Below the pieces are notes generated by a model. The model saw nothing but the letters and a program-made list of their open reading frames with translations. It was not told where the DNA came from and made no database searches. A program made the translations under genes and the position numbers. Below, piece after piece: positions 8,458 through 17,179 of a DNA stretch of 64,000 nt; positions within the stretch are counted from its first letter, which is position 1; the number at the start of each line of letters is the position of its first letter. Source of the stretch: JAHEEL01 sp963700375. GTDB taxonomy: Bacteria; Actinomycetota; Acidimicrobiia; Spongiisociales; UBA5794. The DNA lies in the NCBI GenBank assembly GCA_963700375.1, contig CAVOXF010000001.1:160633-224632 (forward strand). The letters run 5' to 3'.

Positions 8458-9564
8458 CTACGGGGTACCAGACGAGAATCCGGGGCGCTCGATGGCGGGA
8501 ACGTCGGCCTCGATCCCGACCTCCGTGGCCTTGACCGCGACCCATATCTGCGTCCCAACGGCCAGGCCGAGAAGTCGCGTTGCCTCGGCCGTGATCTCCA
8601 CGACCAGGGGCAATGGGGACCCCGTGCGGAGCCGTGTCCGCTCCCCAAGCGGTTCGATGAGATCGATGGTCGTCGGCCAGGTGTTGCGGGGGCTCCCGTC
8701 CGGTTCGTGAAGGTGGACCGAGACCGCCGTCGGACGGATCGTGATCAGCACGTCACCCTCGATCTCCGTGTCGGCGACGTGGAGGTGGTGGGCGTCGGTC
8801 TCAACGCGCCCGTGTGCCACCGTCCCGGTGAACAGGTTCGACCCGACGAGGTCCGCCACATAGGAGGTGCGAGGACGCAGGCGGATCTCGTCGGCCGTGC
8901 CGCTCTGTGTGATCGTGCCGTCTTCGATCACATGGATCTCGTCGGCAAGCAAGAACGCCTCGGTGGGGTCGTGGGTGATGAGAAGACGGGGCCCGGGGAA
9001 GCTCCGGAGGTGAGCGGCGAGCGTCCGACGCAGTTGGGCGCGCGTCGTGACGTCGAGCGCGGCAAGGGGTTCGTCGAGCAGCAGGAGGTCGGGTTCGGTC
9101 ACGAGGGCACGGGCCATGGCCACGCGTTGCGCCTGCCCGCCCGACAGCTCCAGCGGCCTGCGATGTGCGAGCCCGTCGAGACCCATGCGATTGACCCATT
9201 CTCCGGATCGGACGTTCGCTTCGTCGTGCCGAACACCTCGACTCCGCAGCCCGAATGCCACGTTCTCGAGCACGCTGAGATTCGGGAACAGCAGATAGTC
9301 CTGAAACACCACTCCCACGTTGCGTTCCTCGGGCGGAACGAATATCTCGGCGTCCGGATCATCGAGGACTCTGCCTGCGAGTTCGATCCGGCCGCGGTCG
9401 ATGGGCCGGAGACCGGCGAGCGCTTTGACGGCGGTCGACTTTCCCGCACCGTTCGGACCGAGCAAGGCCGCCGTCCTGCCTGGCTGGATCGACAGGGCAA
9501 GATCCAGTCGGAACGAGTCGGTTACATCCACCTGGAGACGGGCATCGAGCCCTTGCCCGGTCAT
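8458..9564 (-). CDS. modC: Molybdate ABC transporter ATP-binding protein ModC
   Basis: A 368-residue cytoplasmic ATPase energising molybdate/tungstate uptake. Walker A is GPNGAGKST, the Q-loop VVFQDYLLFPNLSV, the signature ELSGGQAQRVAMARAL, Walker B LLLLDEPLAALD and the H-loop LLITHDPTEA. The C-terminal 120 residues form a regulatory/TOBE domain typical of ModC. The start at 9564 overlaps the stop of modB by ATGA, so translation is coupled. Gene order modA-modB-modC on the minus strand is standard. Sulfate or other oxyanions cannot be excluded, but the ModA and ModB sequences favour molybdate. Confidence 0.9.
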   Translation of the reverse strand: MTGQGLDARLQVDVTDSFRLDLALSIQPGRTAALLGPNGAGKSTAVKALAGLRPIDRGRIELAGRVLDDPDAEIFVPPEERNVGVVFQDYLLFPNLSVLENVAFGLRSRGVRHDEANVRSGEWVNRMGLDGLAHRRPLELSGGQAQRVAMARALVTEPDLLLLDEPLAALDVTTRAQLRRTLAAHLRSFPGPRLLITHDPTEAFLLADEIHVIEDGTITQSGTADEIRLRPRTSYVADLVGSNLFTGTVAHGRVETDAHHLHVADTEIEGDVLITIRPTAVSVHLHEPDGSPRNTWPTTIDLIEPLGERTRLRTGSPLPLVVEITAEATRLLGLAVGTQIWVAVKATEVGIEADVPAIERPGFSSGTP

Positions 9565-10370
9565 AGCGCCTTCCACCATCGTTCCCGGAGCGCGATCAGC
9601 ACGACGAGCGAGACCACGACCATCACGAGGCTGATGGCCACTGCCGTGTTCCGGTCGCTCTCGAGTGCCACGAAGACCGCCAGCGGCATCGTTTGGGTCC
9701 TGCCCTGGAGGTTCCCGGCGAAGGTGATCGTTGCACCGAACTCGCCGAACGCTCGCGCCCACGTCAGTACCAGGCCGGCCAAGAGCGACGGGCCGATCAT
9801 CGGCAGCGTGACTCGTCGCAGCACCGTCCATTTGCCGGCGCCCAGCGTCGCTGCGGCCCCCTCGTAGCGCTGGTCCAAATTGCGAAGGGCACCTTCGACG
9901 GTGATCACCAGAAATGGCATTGCCACGAACGTGCTGGCAATCACGACACCCCATGTCGAGAACGGAAGCACCAACCCGGTCGCTTCGTAGAGCGGCTCCC
10001 CCACTAGGCCCCGTCGACCGAGGGCGAACAGAAGGGCCGCGCCGCCGACGACAGGAGGCAGGACGAGCGGCAGCGTGACGATGCCTCGAACCAGGGCCCG
10101 TCCCGGGAACTCGACCCGGGCCATGAGCCACGCGAGCGGCACACCGAACAGCGCGGCGATTCCGGTTGCGGCGATCGACGACACCAGCGACAGCCAGAGT
10201 GCGTCCGTGACCACGTCACTCGCGAGCAGTCCTGGCAGGTCGGACCATGGGACGCGAGCCAGTAGGCCGGCGAACGGGACCACGAAGACCGCGAGACCGA
10301 GCGCGCCGAGAACGATCAGAACGATCGGCGGGCGATCCCTGACCTTGCGGCGGTTCGGTCGCACGGTCAT
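9561..10370 (-). CDS. modB: Molybdate ABC transporter permease ModB
   Basis: A 269-residue inner-membrane permease with about six transmembrane helices. It has the family segment GIPLAWLMAR-like (VPLAWLMARVEFPGRALV), TLPLVLPPVVGGAAL and the EAA loop GAAATLGAGKWTVLRRVTLPMIGPSLLAGLVLTWARAFGEFGAT (listed here in outline), which contacts the ATPase. The start MTVRPN at 10370 overlaps the modA stop by ATGA, and its own stop overlaps modC. It forms the translocation pore for the oxyanion delivered by ModA. Confidence 0.9.
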   Translation of the reverse strand: MTVRPNRRKVRDRPPIVLIVLGALGLAVFVVPFAGLLARVPWSDLPGLLASDVVTDALWLSLVSSIAATGIAALFGVPLAWLMARVEFPGRALVRGIVTLPLVLPPVVGGAALLFALGRRGLVGEPLYEATGLVLPFSTWGVVIASTFVAMPFLVITVEGALRNLDQRYEGAAATLGAGKWTVLRRVTLPMIGPSLLAGLVLTWARAFGEFGATITFAGNLQGRTQTMPLAVFVALESDRNTAVAISLVMVVVSLVVLIALRERWWKAL

Positions 10371-11137
10371 GGTGTGCCGAATCCGTTTGCGGCGAGTACG
10401 GCCCGGCCGTCCTCCGAGAGGATGAAGGCGACGAGCTTGACGGCACCGGCGCCGTTGGGGGCCGTGGAGAGGACCGCGATCGGATACTCCGCCACGACGT
10501 TGACACTGGGTGGGATATCGATACCCACGACGGTGCCGCCGGTCGATGCCACATCGGTGACGTAGGTGATCCCGGCGTCGAGTTCTCCCGCCTCGATCTT
10601 CGTGAGCAACGCTCGCACATCCGGTTCGTTGGTGTCGATCGACGCCACGACGCCGGCGTTGGCGAGCGACTCGCGCGCGAACACGCCACACGGCACGGCT
10701 TCCGCACACAGACCGATCAGCAGGTCCTCCCTGCTGAAGTCGTCGAGGCCGCTGATCCCCGCTGGGTTGCCCGCCGGAACGGCAATCTGAAGGAGATTGC
10801 GAGCAAAGACCTGTGGCTCTCCGACGACCACCCCCTCATCAACCACCGCATCCATGTTCGCAGCGTTCGCGGACGCGAAGACATCCACCGGGGCCCCCTC
10901 GATGATTTGCTCGCGCAGCGCCGAGCTGCCTCCCAGGTTGAGGATCACGTCGATGTCGGGGTGCTCCCGCTCGAAGGCGGCTTCGATGGCGGTGAAGGCG
11001 TCGGTGAGCGATGCCGCCGCCGACACGAGGACGTCTCCGGAAGAATCACTCAACGTCCCGTCCTCTCCGTCCGTGGTGCCGCAGGCCGCGATCAGCAGCG
11101 CCAAAGCTGTAACGATCGCGATGCGGTGTGCGGCCAT
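10367..11137 (-). CDS. modA: Molybdate-binding lipoprotein ModA
   Basis: A 256-residue extracytoplasmic solute-binding protein. The signal peptide ends in the lipobox LIAAC (Cys19). The mature part begins VLVSAAASLTDAFTAIE, the hallmark ModA oxyanion-binding start, and continues with FNLGGSSALREQI-like (LNLGGSSALREQIIEGAP), DVFASANAANMD and the late GAGITYVTDV-like loop. The ATG at 11137 has AGAG about 7 nt upstream; an ATG two codons earlier (11143) is possible. It is the first gene of modABC and divergent from a PadR gene. Confidence 0.9.
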   Translation of the reverse strand: MAAHRIAIVTALALLIAACGTTDGEDGTLSDSSGDVLVSAAASLTDAFTAIEAAFEREHPDIDVILNLGGSSALREQIIEGAPVDVFASANAANMDAVVDEGVVVGEPQVFARNLLQIAVPAGNPAGISGLDDFSREDLLIGLCAEAVPCGVFARESLANAGVVASIDTNEPDVRALLTKIEAGELDAGITYVTDVASTGGTVVGIDIPPSVNVVAEYPIAVLSTAPNGAGAVKLVAFILSEDGRAVLAANGFGTP

Positions 11138-11149
11138 GACCATCTCTAC

Positions 11150-11166
11150 TAGTCTCAAGGTGACTA
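11150..11166. promoter_or_regulatory. Short palindrome in the modA/padR intergenic region
   Basis: TAGTC-TCAAGGT-GACTA lies 13 nt upstream of modA and 60 nt upstream of the padR-type gene. It is placed where an operator for a divergent pair would be. The arms are only 5 bp, so this is tentative. Confidence 0.3.
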
Positions 11167-11226
11167 TTGCATGGTAGTGGCGGGACCGACCCCACAACCG
11201 GCGAACGAATCGGAAAGCATCCCTTG

Positions 11227-11772
11227 ATGTCAACTTCGTCCGGACCGCCCAGCGCCTCGGTCCGGCTGTCGCGAACCGAGTATGCGGTGCTCGGCCTGCT
11301 CGCTGAGCACCCGGCTCATGGCTTCGCGGTCTTCAAGGAACTGAGACCCGGGACGGCGGTCGGTCGCGTGTTCACCGTTCGACGGCCACTCGTCTATCGG
11401 GCCCTCGACCGCCTCGTAGCGGCCGGGTTTGCCGAGCCGGTCCACACCGAGCCGGGAGACGCGGGACCACAACGCGTAATCCACCACATCACCGGGTCGG
11501 GGCGTGCCCGTCTCGGCGAATGGCTCAGCGACCCCGTCGAGCACGTGCGCGACATCCGCATCGAGTTCCTGCTGAAGCTGGCCCTTCTGGAACGATCCGG
11601 TGCATCTCCGCTCACCCTGATCCGGAGGCAACGAATCGCCCTTGAGGACACCTTGAGCGCCCTTGATGTTCCAGCCAGCATTCCCGACGCTGTCGAGCTA
11701 TGGCGCCACCACAACGCCGTGGCGACCTCTGCCTATCTCAAGGACCTCGAGACCCGCTACCGGAAGGCATAG
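11227..11772 (+). CDS. PadR-family transcriptional regulator
   Basis: A 181-residue DNA-binding protein. The N-terminal winged helix (LSRTEYAVLGLLAEHPAHGFAVFKEL, VYRALDRLVAAGFAEPV, then a wing ending RVIHHITGSGRARLGEWL) matches PadR. The C-terminal half is a helical dimerisation region. The ATG at 11227 has GGAAAG upstream. It is divergent from modABC, so it may regulate molybdate uptake, although the molybdate sensor normally associated with this system is ModE; the link is inference from position only. Confidence 0.85.
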   Translation: MSTSSGPPSASVRLSRTEYAVLGLLAEHPAHGFAVFKELRPGTAVGRVFTVRRPLVYRALDRLVAAGFAEPVHTEPGDAGPQRVIHHITGSGRARLGEWLSDPVEHVRDIRIEFLLKLALLERSGASPLTLIRRQRIALEDTLSALDVPASIPDAVELWRHHNAVATSAYLKDLETRYRKA

Positions 11773-12038
11773 CCCCGGTCCGACCAGCGACCGGATCTCC
11801 ACGCTCCACTCGTGTCCCGGCCTATGACTGAGTTTGACGAGGCACCGACTCTTGCGACAGAGCTGGCACTCGAGAACGTCGGAGATCGGGCGCCGGCATC
11901 GTCATGGGAGTCGTCGCCTCTGGGATCCTCGCCGCAGGCGCGATATGGATGTACGCCTAGTTCCCGCTGGATGACTCCGTCGGGAGAAGGCCGGAGCCTT
12001 TATGCTCTGACCTACCGAGCCAATTCCTGGAGGCACGT
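11773..12038. other. Intergenic, no gene seen
   Basis: About 265 bp between the PadR gene and the universal stress gene. I find no convincing reading frame or RNA. A GGAGG site at its end serves the next gene. Confidence 0.5.
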
Positions 12039-12440
12039 ATGGCCAACATCATCCTCGGCTACATGGACAACCCTGAGGGCAATCGCGCCCTCGATCTCGC
12101 AATCGAGCAGACCCACCAACGTGACGCGAGGCTGATCGTCGTCCATTCGCTGCGCGGCGGGACACACACGTCGCCCGAAGAGATCAACGCAGCGCGCGCG
12201 GCGCTCGGCTTGGTCGGTGCACGGCTCACCGAAGAGGGCATCGATTTCGAGATCGAGGATTACGTGCGCGGCAACGCGCCGGCCGATGACATCCTTGCGG
12301 CCGCCTCCGACTATCACGCTGAGCTCATCGTGATCGGCTATCAGCGGCGCACCGCCGCCGGCAAGCTTCTGCTCGGCAGCAAGGCGCTCCAGGTGATGAT
12401 CGACGCCGAATGCCCCGTCCTGGCAGTCGCCACGCCGTAA
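12039..12440 (+). CDS. Universal stress protein (UspA domain)
   Basis: A 133-residue single-domain Usp protein with a strong TGGAGG site before the ATG. It starts ANIILGYMDNPEGNRALDLAI, has the conserved VVHSL strand, and ends with the nucleotide-binding motif GYQRRTAAGKLLLGSKALQVMIDAECPVLAV (G-2x-G-9x-G(S) type, in outline). ATP-binding members of this family act in stress survival by unclear mechanisms. It is monocistronic and convergent with alanine dehydrogenase. Confidence 0.9.
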   Translation: MANIILGYMDNPEGNRALDLAIEQTHQRDARLIVVHSLRGGTHTSPEEINAARAALGLVGARLTEEGIDFEIEDYVRGNAPADDILAAASDYHAELIVIGYQRRTAAGKLLLGSKALQVMIDAECPVLAVATP

Positions 12441-12456
12441 GGCGCGTGGCGTTCGA

Positions 12457-13596
12457 TCAGTCGATCGCCGCGCAGTACTCCTCGAGGGCGATCACCGGGT
12501 CGACGTAGTCGTAGCCGAGCGCCGTCGCGACATGCTCCTCGGTCACGACCCCGCCACACACGTTCAAGCCACCGAGCAGGTGGTGGTCGTCGAGCATGGC
12601 CTTCCTCGGCCCCTTGTCCGCCAGAGCGAGTGTGAACGGAAGCGTCGCGTTGTTGAGCGCGTGGGTCGACGTCTGCGGAACCGCACCCGGCATGTTCGCG
12701 ACGCAGTAGTGCACCACGCCGTCGACGACATAGGTCGGGTTCTCATGGGTCGTAGGGTGCGACGTCTCGAAACACCCGCCCTGATCGATCGCCACGTCGA
12801 CGAGGACCGATCCGGTCTTCATCCGTCTCACCATGTCGGCGCTGACGAGCGTCGGAGCCCGGTCACCCTTGACCAGCACCGCGCCAATCACCAGATCAGC
12901 CTGAAGCACGAACTCCTCGATCGCGGACCTCGTTGAGTACACCGTCTCGAGCGAGCTGCCGAAGTGGCGGGCGAGTCGATTGAGCACCGAGACGCTCTTG
13001 TCGAGTACCACGACATCTCCTCCAAGGCCGGTGGCCATCTGGATCGCATGCTCCCCCACGACGCCCCCGCCGATCACGACCACACGCGCCGGCATCACGC
13101 CCGGGACACCACCCAGGAGAAGTCCGGCACCGCCATGGGGCGCTTCGAGGCAGTGCGCACCGGCCTGGATCGACATGCGACCGGCGACCTGCGACATCGG
13201 GGCGAGGAGAGGCAAGCCGCCCGTGTCGTCGGTGACGGTCTCATAGGCGATGCATGTTGCTCCGCTCTCGACGAGATCCTTGGTCTGTTCCGGGTCTGGA
13301 GCGAGGTGCAGATAGGTGAAGAGCACGTGTCCGGGACGGAGACGCGCACGCTCAACGGCCTGCGGTTCCTTGACCTTGACGATCATCGTCGCCCGCGACC
13401 ACACCTCATCGGAGTTCGCCGCGATGGCGGCCCCGGCATCGACGTAGTCATCGTCTGACGCCGCGATTCCGATGCCGGCCTGCGTCTCAACGGTCACCTC
13501 GTGACCGTGGGCGACGAGCTCCCGCACGGACGCGGGAGTCAAGCCAACGCGGCGCTCGGCGCTCTTGATCTCCTTCGGAACCCCGACGATCATCAC
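12457..13596 (-). CDS. ald: Alanine dehydrogenase
   Basis: A 379-residue NAD-dependent enzyme converting L-alanine to pyruvate and ammonia. It begins MIVGVPKEIKSAERRVGLTP and contains the substrate-binding lysine in VKVKEPQ, the catalytic histidine in FTYLHLAPD, and the Rossmann fingerprint VVVIGGGVVGEHAIQMA. The C-terminal VANMPGAVPQTSTHALNNATLP is diagnostic. The length is usual for the family. GGAGG stands 6 nt before the first ATG (13596), with a second ATG one codon later. It lies upstream of nothing on its strand but follows an aminotransferase gene, consistent with amino-acid catabolism. Confidence 0.95.
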   Translation of the reverse strand: MMIVGVPKEIKSAERRVGLTPASVRELVAHGHEVTVETQAGIGIAASDDDYVDAGAAIAANSDEVWSRATMIVKVKEPQAVERARLRPGHVLFTYLHLAPDPEQTKDLVESGATCIAYETVTDDTGGLPLLAPMSQVAGRMSIQAGAHCLEAPHGGAGLLLGGVPGVMPARVVVIGGGVVGEHAIQMATGLGGDVVVLDKSVSVLNRLARHFGSSLETVYSTRSAIEEFVLQADLVIGAVLVKGDRAPTLVSADMVRRMKTGSVLVDVAIDQGGCFETSHPTTHENPTYVVDGVVHYCVANMPGAVPQTSTHALNNATLPFTLALADKGPRKAMLDDHHLLGGLNVCGGVVTEEHVATALGYDYVDPVIALEEYCAAID

Positions 13597-13649
13597 TCAC
13601 CTCCACTTCGGCCTTCGTATCCAATCGGAACGAAGGCGTTCGCTGTCGT

Positions 13650-14864
13650 TCAACTCGTTTCGAGAACCTTCCTCAAGCCTGACACCATCTGATCAATTTG
13701 ACCGTCCGTGATGACAAGCGGCGGACACATCAACAGATACGGCGGTAGCGGCCGCATGATGACCCCTTCTCCCAGGAGCCGGTCCCGGGCTGCCACAGCG
13801 TCGACACCGTCGGGGAGCGTGACGCCCCACACTGCTCCCTCGCCGCGCACGTTGATCAGGAGGCCGTCGTCGAGCAACCCGGAGAGGCCCGCCTGCAGCC
13901 GTGCTCCGATCTCGGGCGCTCGAGCGAGCAACCCTTCGCGCTCCTGAATCTCGATCGCCTTGAGCACCGCGACGGCCCCGAGAGGGTGCCCGGAGTAGGT
14001 GTACCCGGTCCGCAGTAGGAATCCCTCGTTGGCTTCCAGCGCGTCCTTCACGGCGGGACCGACGATGACCCCGGAGAAGGGCACGTATCCCGAAGTCGCC
14101 GCCTTGGCGAACGTGATCATGTCCGGCGTCACCCCATAGAACTGGCTGCCGAACCACTCGCCGAGGCGGCCGAACCCGGTGATGACCTCATCGTGGATCA
14201 AATAGGCACCGGATATGTCGCAGAGGTCGCGGAGATGCTGGAGGTATCCCGGTTGTGCCGGCCACACACCGCCCGCACCCTGCACGGGTTCGGTTATGAC
14301 CGCGGCTATCTCGTCACCATGATCGGCGAAGATCTGCTTCATGGCCTCCTCGTCGTCGGCCGGGACGTTCACGACGCCGGGGACGAGCGGGCCCCACCCG
14401 TCGCGATTTGGGGCGATCCCTTGGAGCGACGTGCCGCCGTAGTTGGTTCCGTGGTAGCCGCGCTCCCGACTCACGACGATCGTCTTCTCGGGGTGCCCCG
14501 CCTCGCGCTGGGCAATGCGGGCAAACTTCATGGCGGTGTCGACGGCTTCGGAGCCGGAGGTGCCGAAGAAGACACGGCACTCGTCGTATGGCGACAGTTC
14601 AGCGATCTTGTCGGCCGCCTCGTCCGCCGGACCGTTGGTGAACGGATCAAACGCGTGATAGGCCGCCAGGACCCTGGCCTGTGCCGCGATCGCCGCAGCC
14701 ATCTCCTCGCGCCCGTGACCGATGTTGACGTACCAGAGCGAGGCCATTCCATCGATGTAGGAGTTGCCGGCATCGTCGAAGACCACGGCGCCCTCGCCGC
14801 GCGCAATCGTGATGAACTCACGCTTGCGCGGTGGTGTGAACGGGTGAAGGAACGATCCGGGCAT
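13650..14864 (-). CDS. Class III PLP-dependent aminotransferase (omega-amino acid:pyruvate type)
   Basis: A 404-residue cytoplasmic transaminase. Features are GNSYIDGMASLWYVNIGHGR, the PLP phosphate motif GTSGSEAVDTAMKFAR, RGYHGTNYGGTSL, the Asp of LIHDEVITGFGR and the Schiff-base lysine in MITFAKAATSGYVPFSGVIV. Enzymes of this type move amino groups from omega-amino acids or amines to pyruvate. The neighbouring alanine dehydrogenase would recycle the alanine formed (inference). I chose ATG 14864 because GGAAGG precedes it; a GTG at 14897 extends the frame by 11 codons. TetR lies just upstream on the same strand. Confidence 0.9.
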   Translation of the reverse strand: MPGSFLHPFTPPRKREFITIARGEGAVVFDDAGNSYIDGMASLWYVNIGHGREEMAAAIAAQARVLAAYHAFDPFTNGPADEAADKIAELSPYDECRVFFGTSGSEAVDTAMKFARIAQREAGHPEKTIVVSRERGYHGTNYGGTSLQGIAPNRDGWGPLVPGVVNVPADDEEAMKQIFADHGDEIAAVITEPVQGAGGVWPAQPGYLQHLRDLCDISGAYLIHDEVITGFGRLGEWFGSQFYGVTPDMITFAKAATSGYVPFSGVIVGPAVKDALEANEGFLLRTGYTYSGHPLGAVAVLKAIEIQEREGLLARAPEIGARLQAGLSGLLDDGLLINVRGEGAVWGVTLPDGVDAVAARDRLLGEGVIMRPLPPYLLMCPPLVITDGQIDQMVSGLRKVLETS

Positions 14865-14937
14865 GTCAACCACCTTCCATATCGGTACGCCTGTCACCTG
14901 ACAGACGTCCCTTCATCTCTCTCTGATTCCAAAATCC

Positions 14938-15588
14938 TCAACTCATCGGGGAATCGAATCCGGCAAACCCGGCCGCAGCTCTGATCTGGTCGAGATCACC
15001 GGGGTTTCGCAGCATCGCTCGAACGGCGAACGAAGCGAGCCGGTCGGCCGTTGCTCGCGCCTCCTCCGGCGTCAGTCCATCTGCCTCTGCAACCGTCCCA
15101 CCGATCATCCAGACGATCGCGTGTTGGGCGAACGATGGATCGACATCGACGAATTCGCCGACCTCGATCGCCGCTCGGATCAGTGACTCCCTGGCTGAGA
15201 CAAGGCGTTCGTATCGTTCGATCGCAACCGAGAACACGGGATCCCCAAGCATCAGGTGCACCGGCGGCAGGTTGTACGGGGACCGGCAGAGGTACTCAAC
15301 ATCCCAGGCCAGATACCGGAAGAGGCGAATTGCAGGAGATCCGTCGGCGGCGGCTTCCCGTTCGGCAACGGCGAGCGGTTCGTCGAGATCGAAGTCGATC
15401 AGGTCGCGCATGATCGCTTCCTTCGACTCGAAGTGATGGAAGAGCGACGGCTGCTGGATCCCAACGGCCCCGGCGATCTCGCGTGTTGACGTGCCGTGGT
15501 AGCCCTTCTGGGCGAAGAGCGCCGATGCTTCGGCGAGGATGCGCTGCCGGGTGCTCTGCTCCTCGAATCCGGCGGGTTCGGCGACCAT
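14938..15588 (-). CDS. TetR-family transcriptional regulator
   Basis: A 216-residue repressor. Residues 10-60 carry the TetR helix-turn-helix (RQRILAEASALFAQKGYHGTSTREIAGAVGIQQPSLFHHFESKEAI, in outline), followed by an all-helical ligand-binding domain. The ATG at 15588 has GAGAGG upstream. Two related palindromes flank its promoter region (15599-15612 and 15684-15697), which would allow autoregulation and control of the divergent COG2403-argF genes, and perhaps the aminotransferase downstream. The ligand is unknown. Confidence 0.9.
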   Translation of the reverse strand: MVAEPAGFEEQSTRQRILAEASALFAQKGYHGTSTREIAGAVGIQQPSLFHHFESKEAIMRDLIDFDLDEPLAVAEREAAADGSPAIRLFRYLAWDVEYLCRSPYNLPPVHLMLGDPVFSVAIERYERLVSARESLIRAAIEVGEFVDVDPSFAQHAIVWMIGGTVAEADGLTPEEARATADRLASFAVRAMLRNPGDLDQIRAAAGFAGFDSPMS

Positions 15589-15598
15589 CAGATCCTCT

Positions 15599-15612
15599 CT
15601 AGCGATTGATAG
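15599..15612. promoter_or_regulatory. Candidate TetR operator, copy 1
   Basis: CTAGCGATTGATAG lies 11 nt upstream of the tetR start. It is an imperfect version of the palindrome at 15684-15697, sharing TTGATAGGT. Confidence 0.55.
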
Positions 15613-15683
15613 GTTAGTACCTCGCCAACGACCACGAGATGACGGCGCGCCTATGGATCGTGCATCCCTTGCCGATATCTACC

Positions 15684-15697
15684 CTATCGGTTGATAG
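15684..15697. promoter_or_regulatory. Candidate TetR operator, copy 2
   Basis: CTATC-GGTT-GATAG is a perfect 5-bp-arm palindrome 60 nt upstream of the COG2403 gene. Both copies extend into TTGATAGGT, so one protein probably reads both. Confidence 0.6.
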
Positions 15698-15757
15698 GTG
15701 CTAGTGTACGGCCTGGTCGACAACCGCTGGGCAATCACCTACGAATGGAGCGTGCTC

Positions 15758-17098
15758 GTGACGCAGCGCCGAGTGATCATCATTGGAGCCGCAGGCCGCG
15801 ACTTCCACAACTTCAACACCCGCTACCGGAACGACGAGACGGTCAAGGTCGTAGCGTTCACCGCCGAGCAGATCCCCGGCATCGACGACCGCACCTACCC
15901 GGCGGAACTCACGGGCCCCCTCTATCCGGAGGGCATCCCGATCTTCCCCGAGGAGCGCCTCGCAGAACTGATCGAAGAACTCGATGCCGACGAGTGCGCG
16001 TTCTCCTACAGCGACGTCTCGTATTCACACGTCATGCGCGTTGACGCGATCGTCGCCGCCGCCGGTGCGTCGTTCACGCTGCTCGGTCCCTCCGACACGA
16101 TGGTCAAGAGCACCAAGCCTCTGATCTCGGTGTGTGCGGTCCGCACCGGCGCCGGCAAGAGTCAGACCACGCGACGCGTGATCGAGCTGCTCATGGAGAA
16201 GGGCCTCAAGGCCGTCGCCATCCGCCACCCGATGCCGTACGGCGACCTCGTCGCCCAGAAGGTGCAGCGCTTCGCCGAGATCGCCGATCTCGAGAAGCAT
16301 GCGTGCACGATCGAGGAGATGGAGGAGTACGAACCGCACATCGTGCGCGGCAACGTGATCTACGCCGGCGTCGACTACGAGGCGATCGTGCGCGCCGCCG
16401 AGGACGACCCGGACGGTTGTGACGTAATCGTGTGGGATGGCGGCAACAACGACTTCTCGTTCTACGAGAGCGACCTGTACATCACCGTCGCAGATCCGCA
16501 TCGCCCGGGCCACGAACTGTCGTACTACCCGGGTGAAGTCAATGTCCGTCTCGCCGATGTGGTGGTGATCAACAAGATCGACTCGGCCGACCTGGCCGGG
16601 ATCGAGACGGTCCGGGCGAACGTCGCTGCGGTCAACCCGGATGCTTCGGTCGTTGAAGCCGCGTCGACCCTGAGAATGGACGATCCTTCGGTGGTGAAAG
16701 GCAAGCGAGTGCTGGTCGTCGAAGATGGGCCAACGCTCACGCACGGTGGTATGAAGATCGGTGCCGGCGTCGTCGCCGCTACCAAGCACGGGGCGGTCGA
16801 GTTCGTCGACCCGAGGCCATACCTCGTCGGCAAGCTGAAGGAGACGTTCGAGGTCTATCCCGAGATCGGCATCGTCCTCCCGGCCATGGGCTACGGCGAG
16901 GAGCAATTGCGCGACCTCGAGGCGACGATCAAGGCAACCGACTGCGACGCCGTCGTGATTGGAACTCCGATCGACCTCTCCCGTATCATCGACATCGACA
17001 AGCCGAACACGCGGGTCTACTACGACCTCCAGGAGATCGGCGATCCAAACCTCGAGGGAATCCTCTCCGGTTTCATCGCCGAGCGCGGCCTAGCCTGA
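15758..17098 (+). CDS. COG2403-family NTPase, cyclic 2,3-diphosphoglycerate synthetase-like
   Basis: A 446-residue protein related to archaeal cyclic 2,3-diphosphoglycerate synthetase and annotated elsewhere as a predicted GTPase. The N-terminus is Rossmann-like (VIIIGAAGRDFHNFN). A P-loop GAGKSQTTR starts near residue 130, and DVIVWDGGNNDFSFYESDLYITVADPHRPGHEL follows with VVINKIDSAD, an NKxD-type guanine-specificity motif. The C-terminus is GTPIDLSRIIDIDKPNTRVYYDL (outline). GTG 15758 was chosen for the GGAG 7 nt upstream. It precedes argF by 81 nt. Its role in bacteria is not established. Confidence 0.8.
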   Translation: MTQRRVIIIGAAGRDFHNFNTRYRNDETVKVVAFTAEQIPGIDDRTYPAELTGPLYPEGIPIFPEERLAELIEELDADECAFSYSDVSYSHVMRVDAIVAAAGASFTLLGPSDTMVKSTKPLISVCAVRTGAGKSQTTRRVIELLMEKGLKAVAIRHPMPYGDLVAQKVQRFAEIADLEKHACTIEEMEEYEPHIVRGNVIYAGVDYEAIVRAAEDDPDGCDVIVWDGGNNDFSFYESDLYITVADPHRPGHELSYYPGEVNVRLADVVVINKIDSADLAGIETVRANVAAVNPDASVVEAASTLRMDDPSVVKGKRVLVVEDGPTLTHGGMKIGAGVVAATKHGAVEFVDPRPYLVGKLKETFEVYPEIGIVLPAMGYGEEQLRDLEATIKATDCDAVVIGTPIDLSRIIDIDKPNTRVYYDLQEIGDPNLEGILSGFIAERGLA

Positions 17099-17179
17099 CA
17101 CTCACTCGGTACGCTGCCGGCGCCGTCCACCTGATGGGCGGCGCCGGTCATGCAGACCGTTCAGCAGAGGAGACCAACC

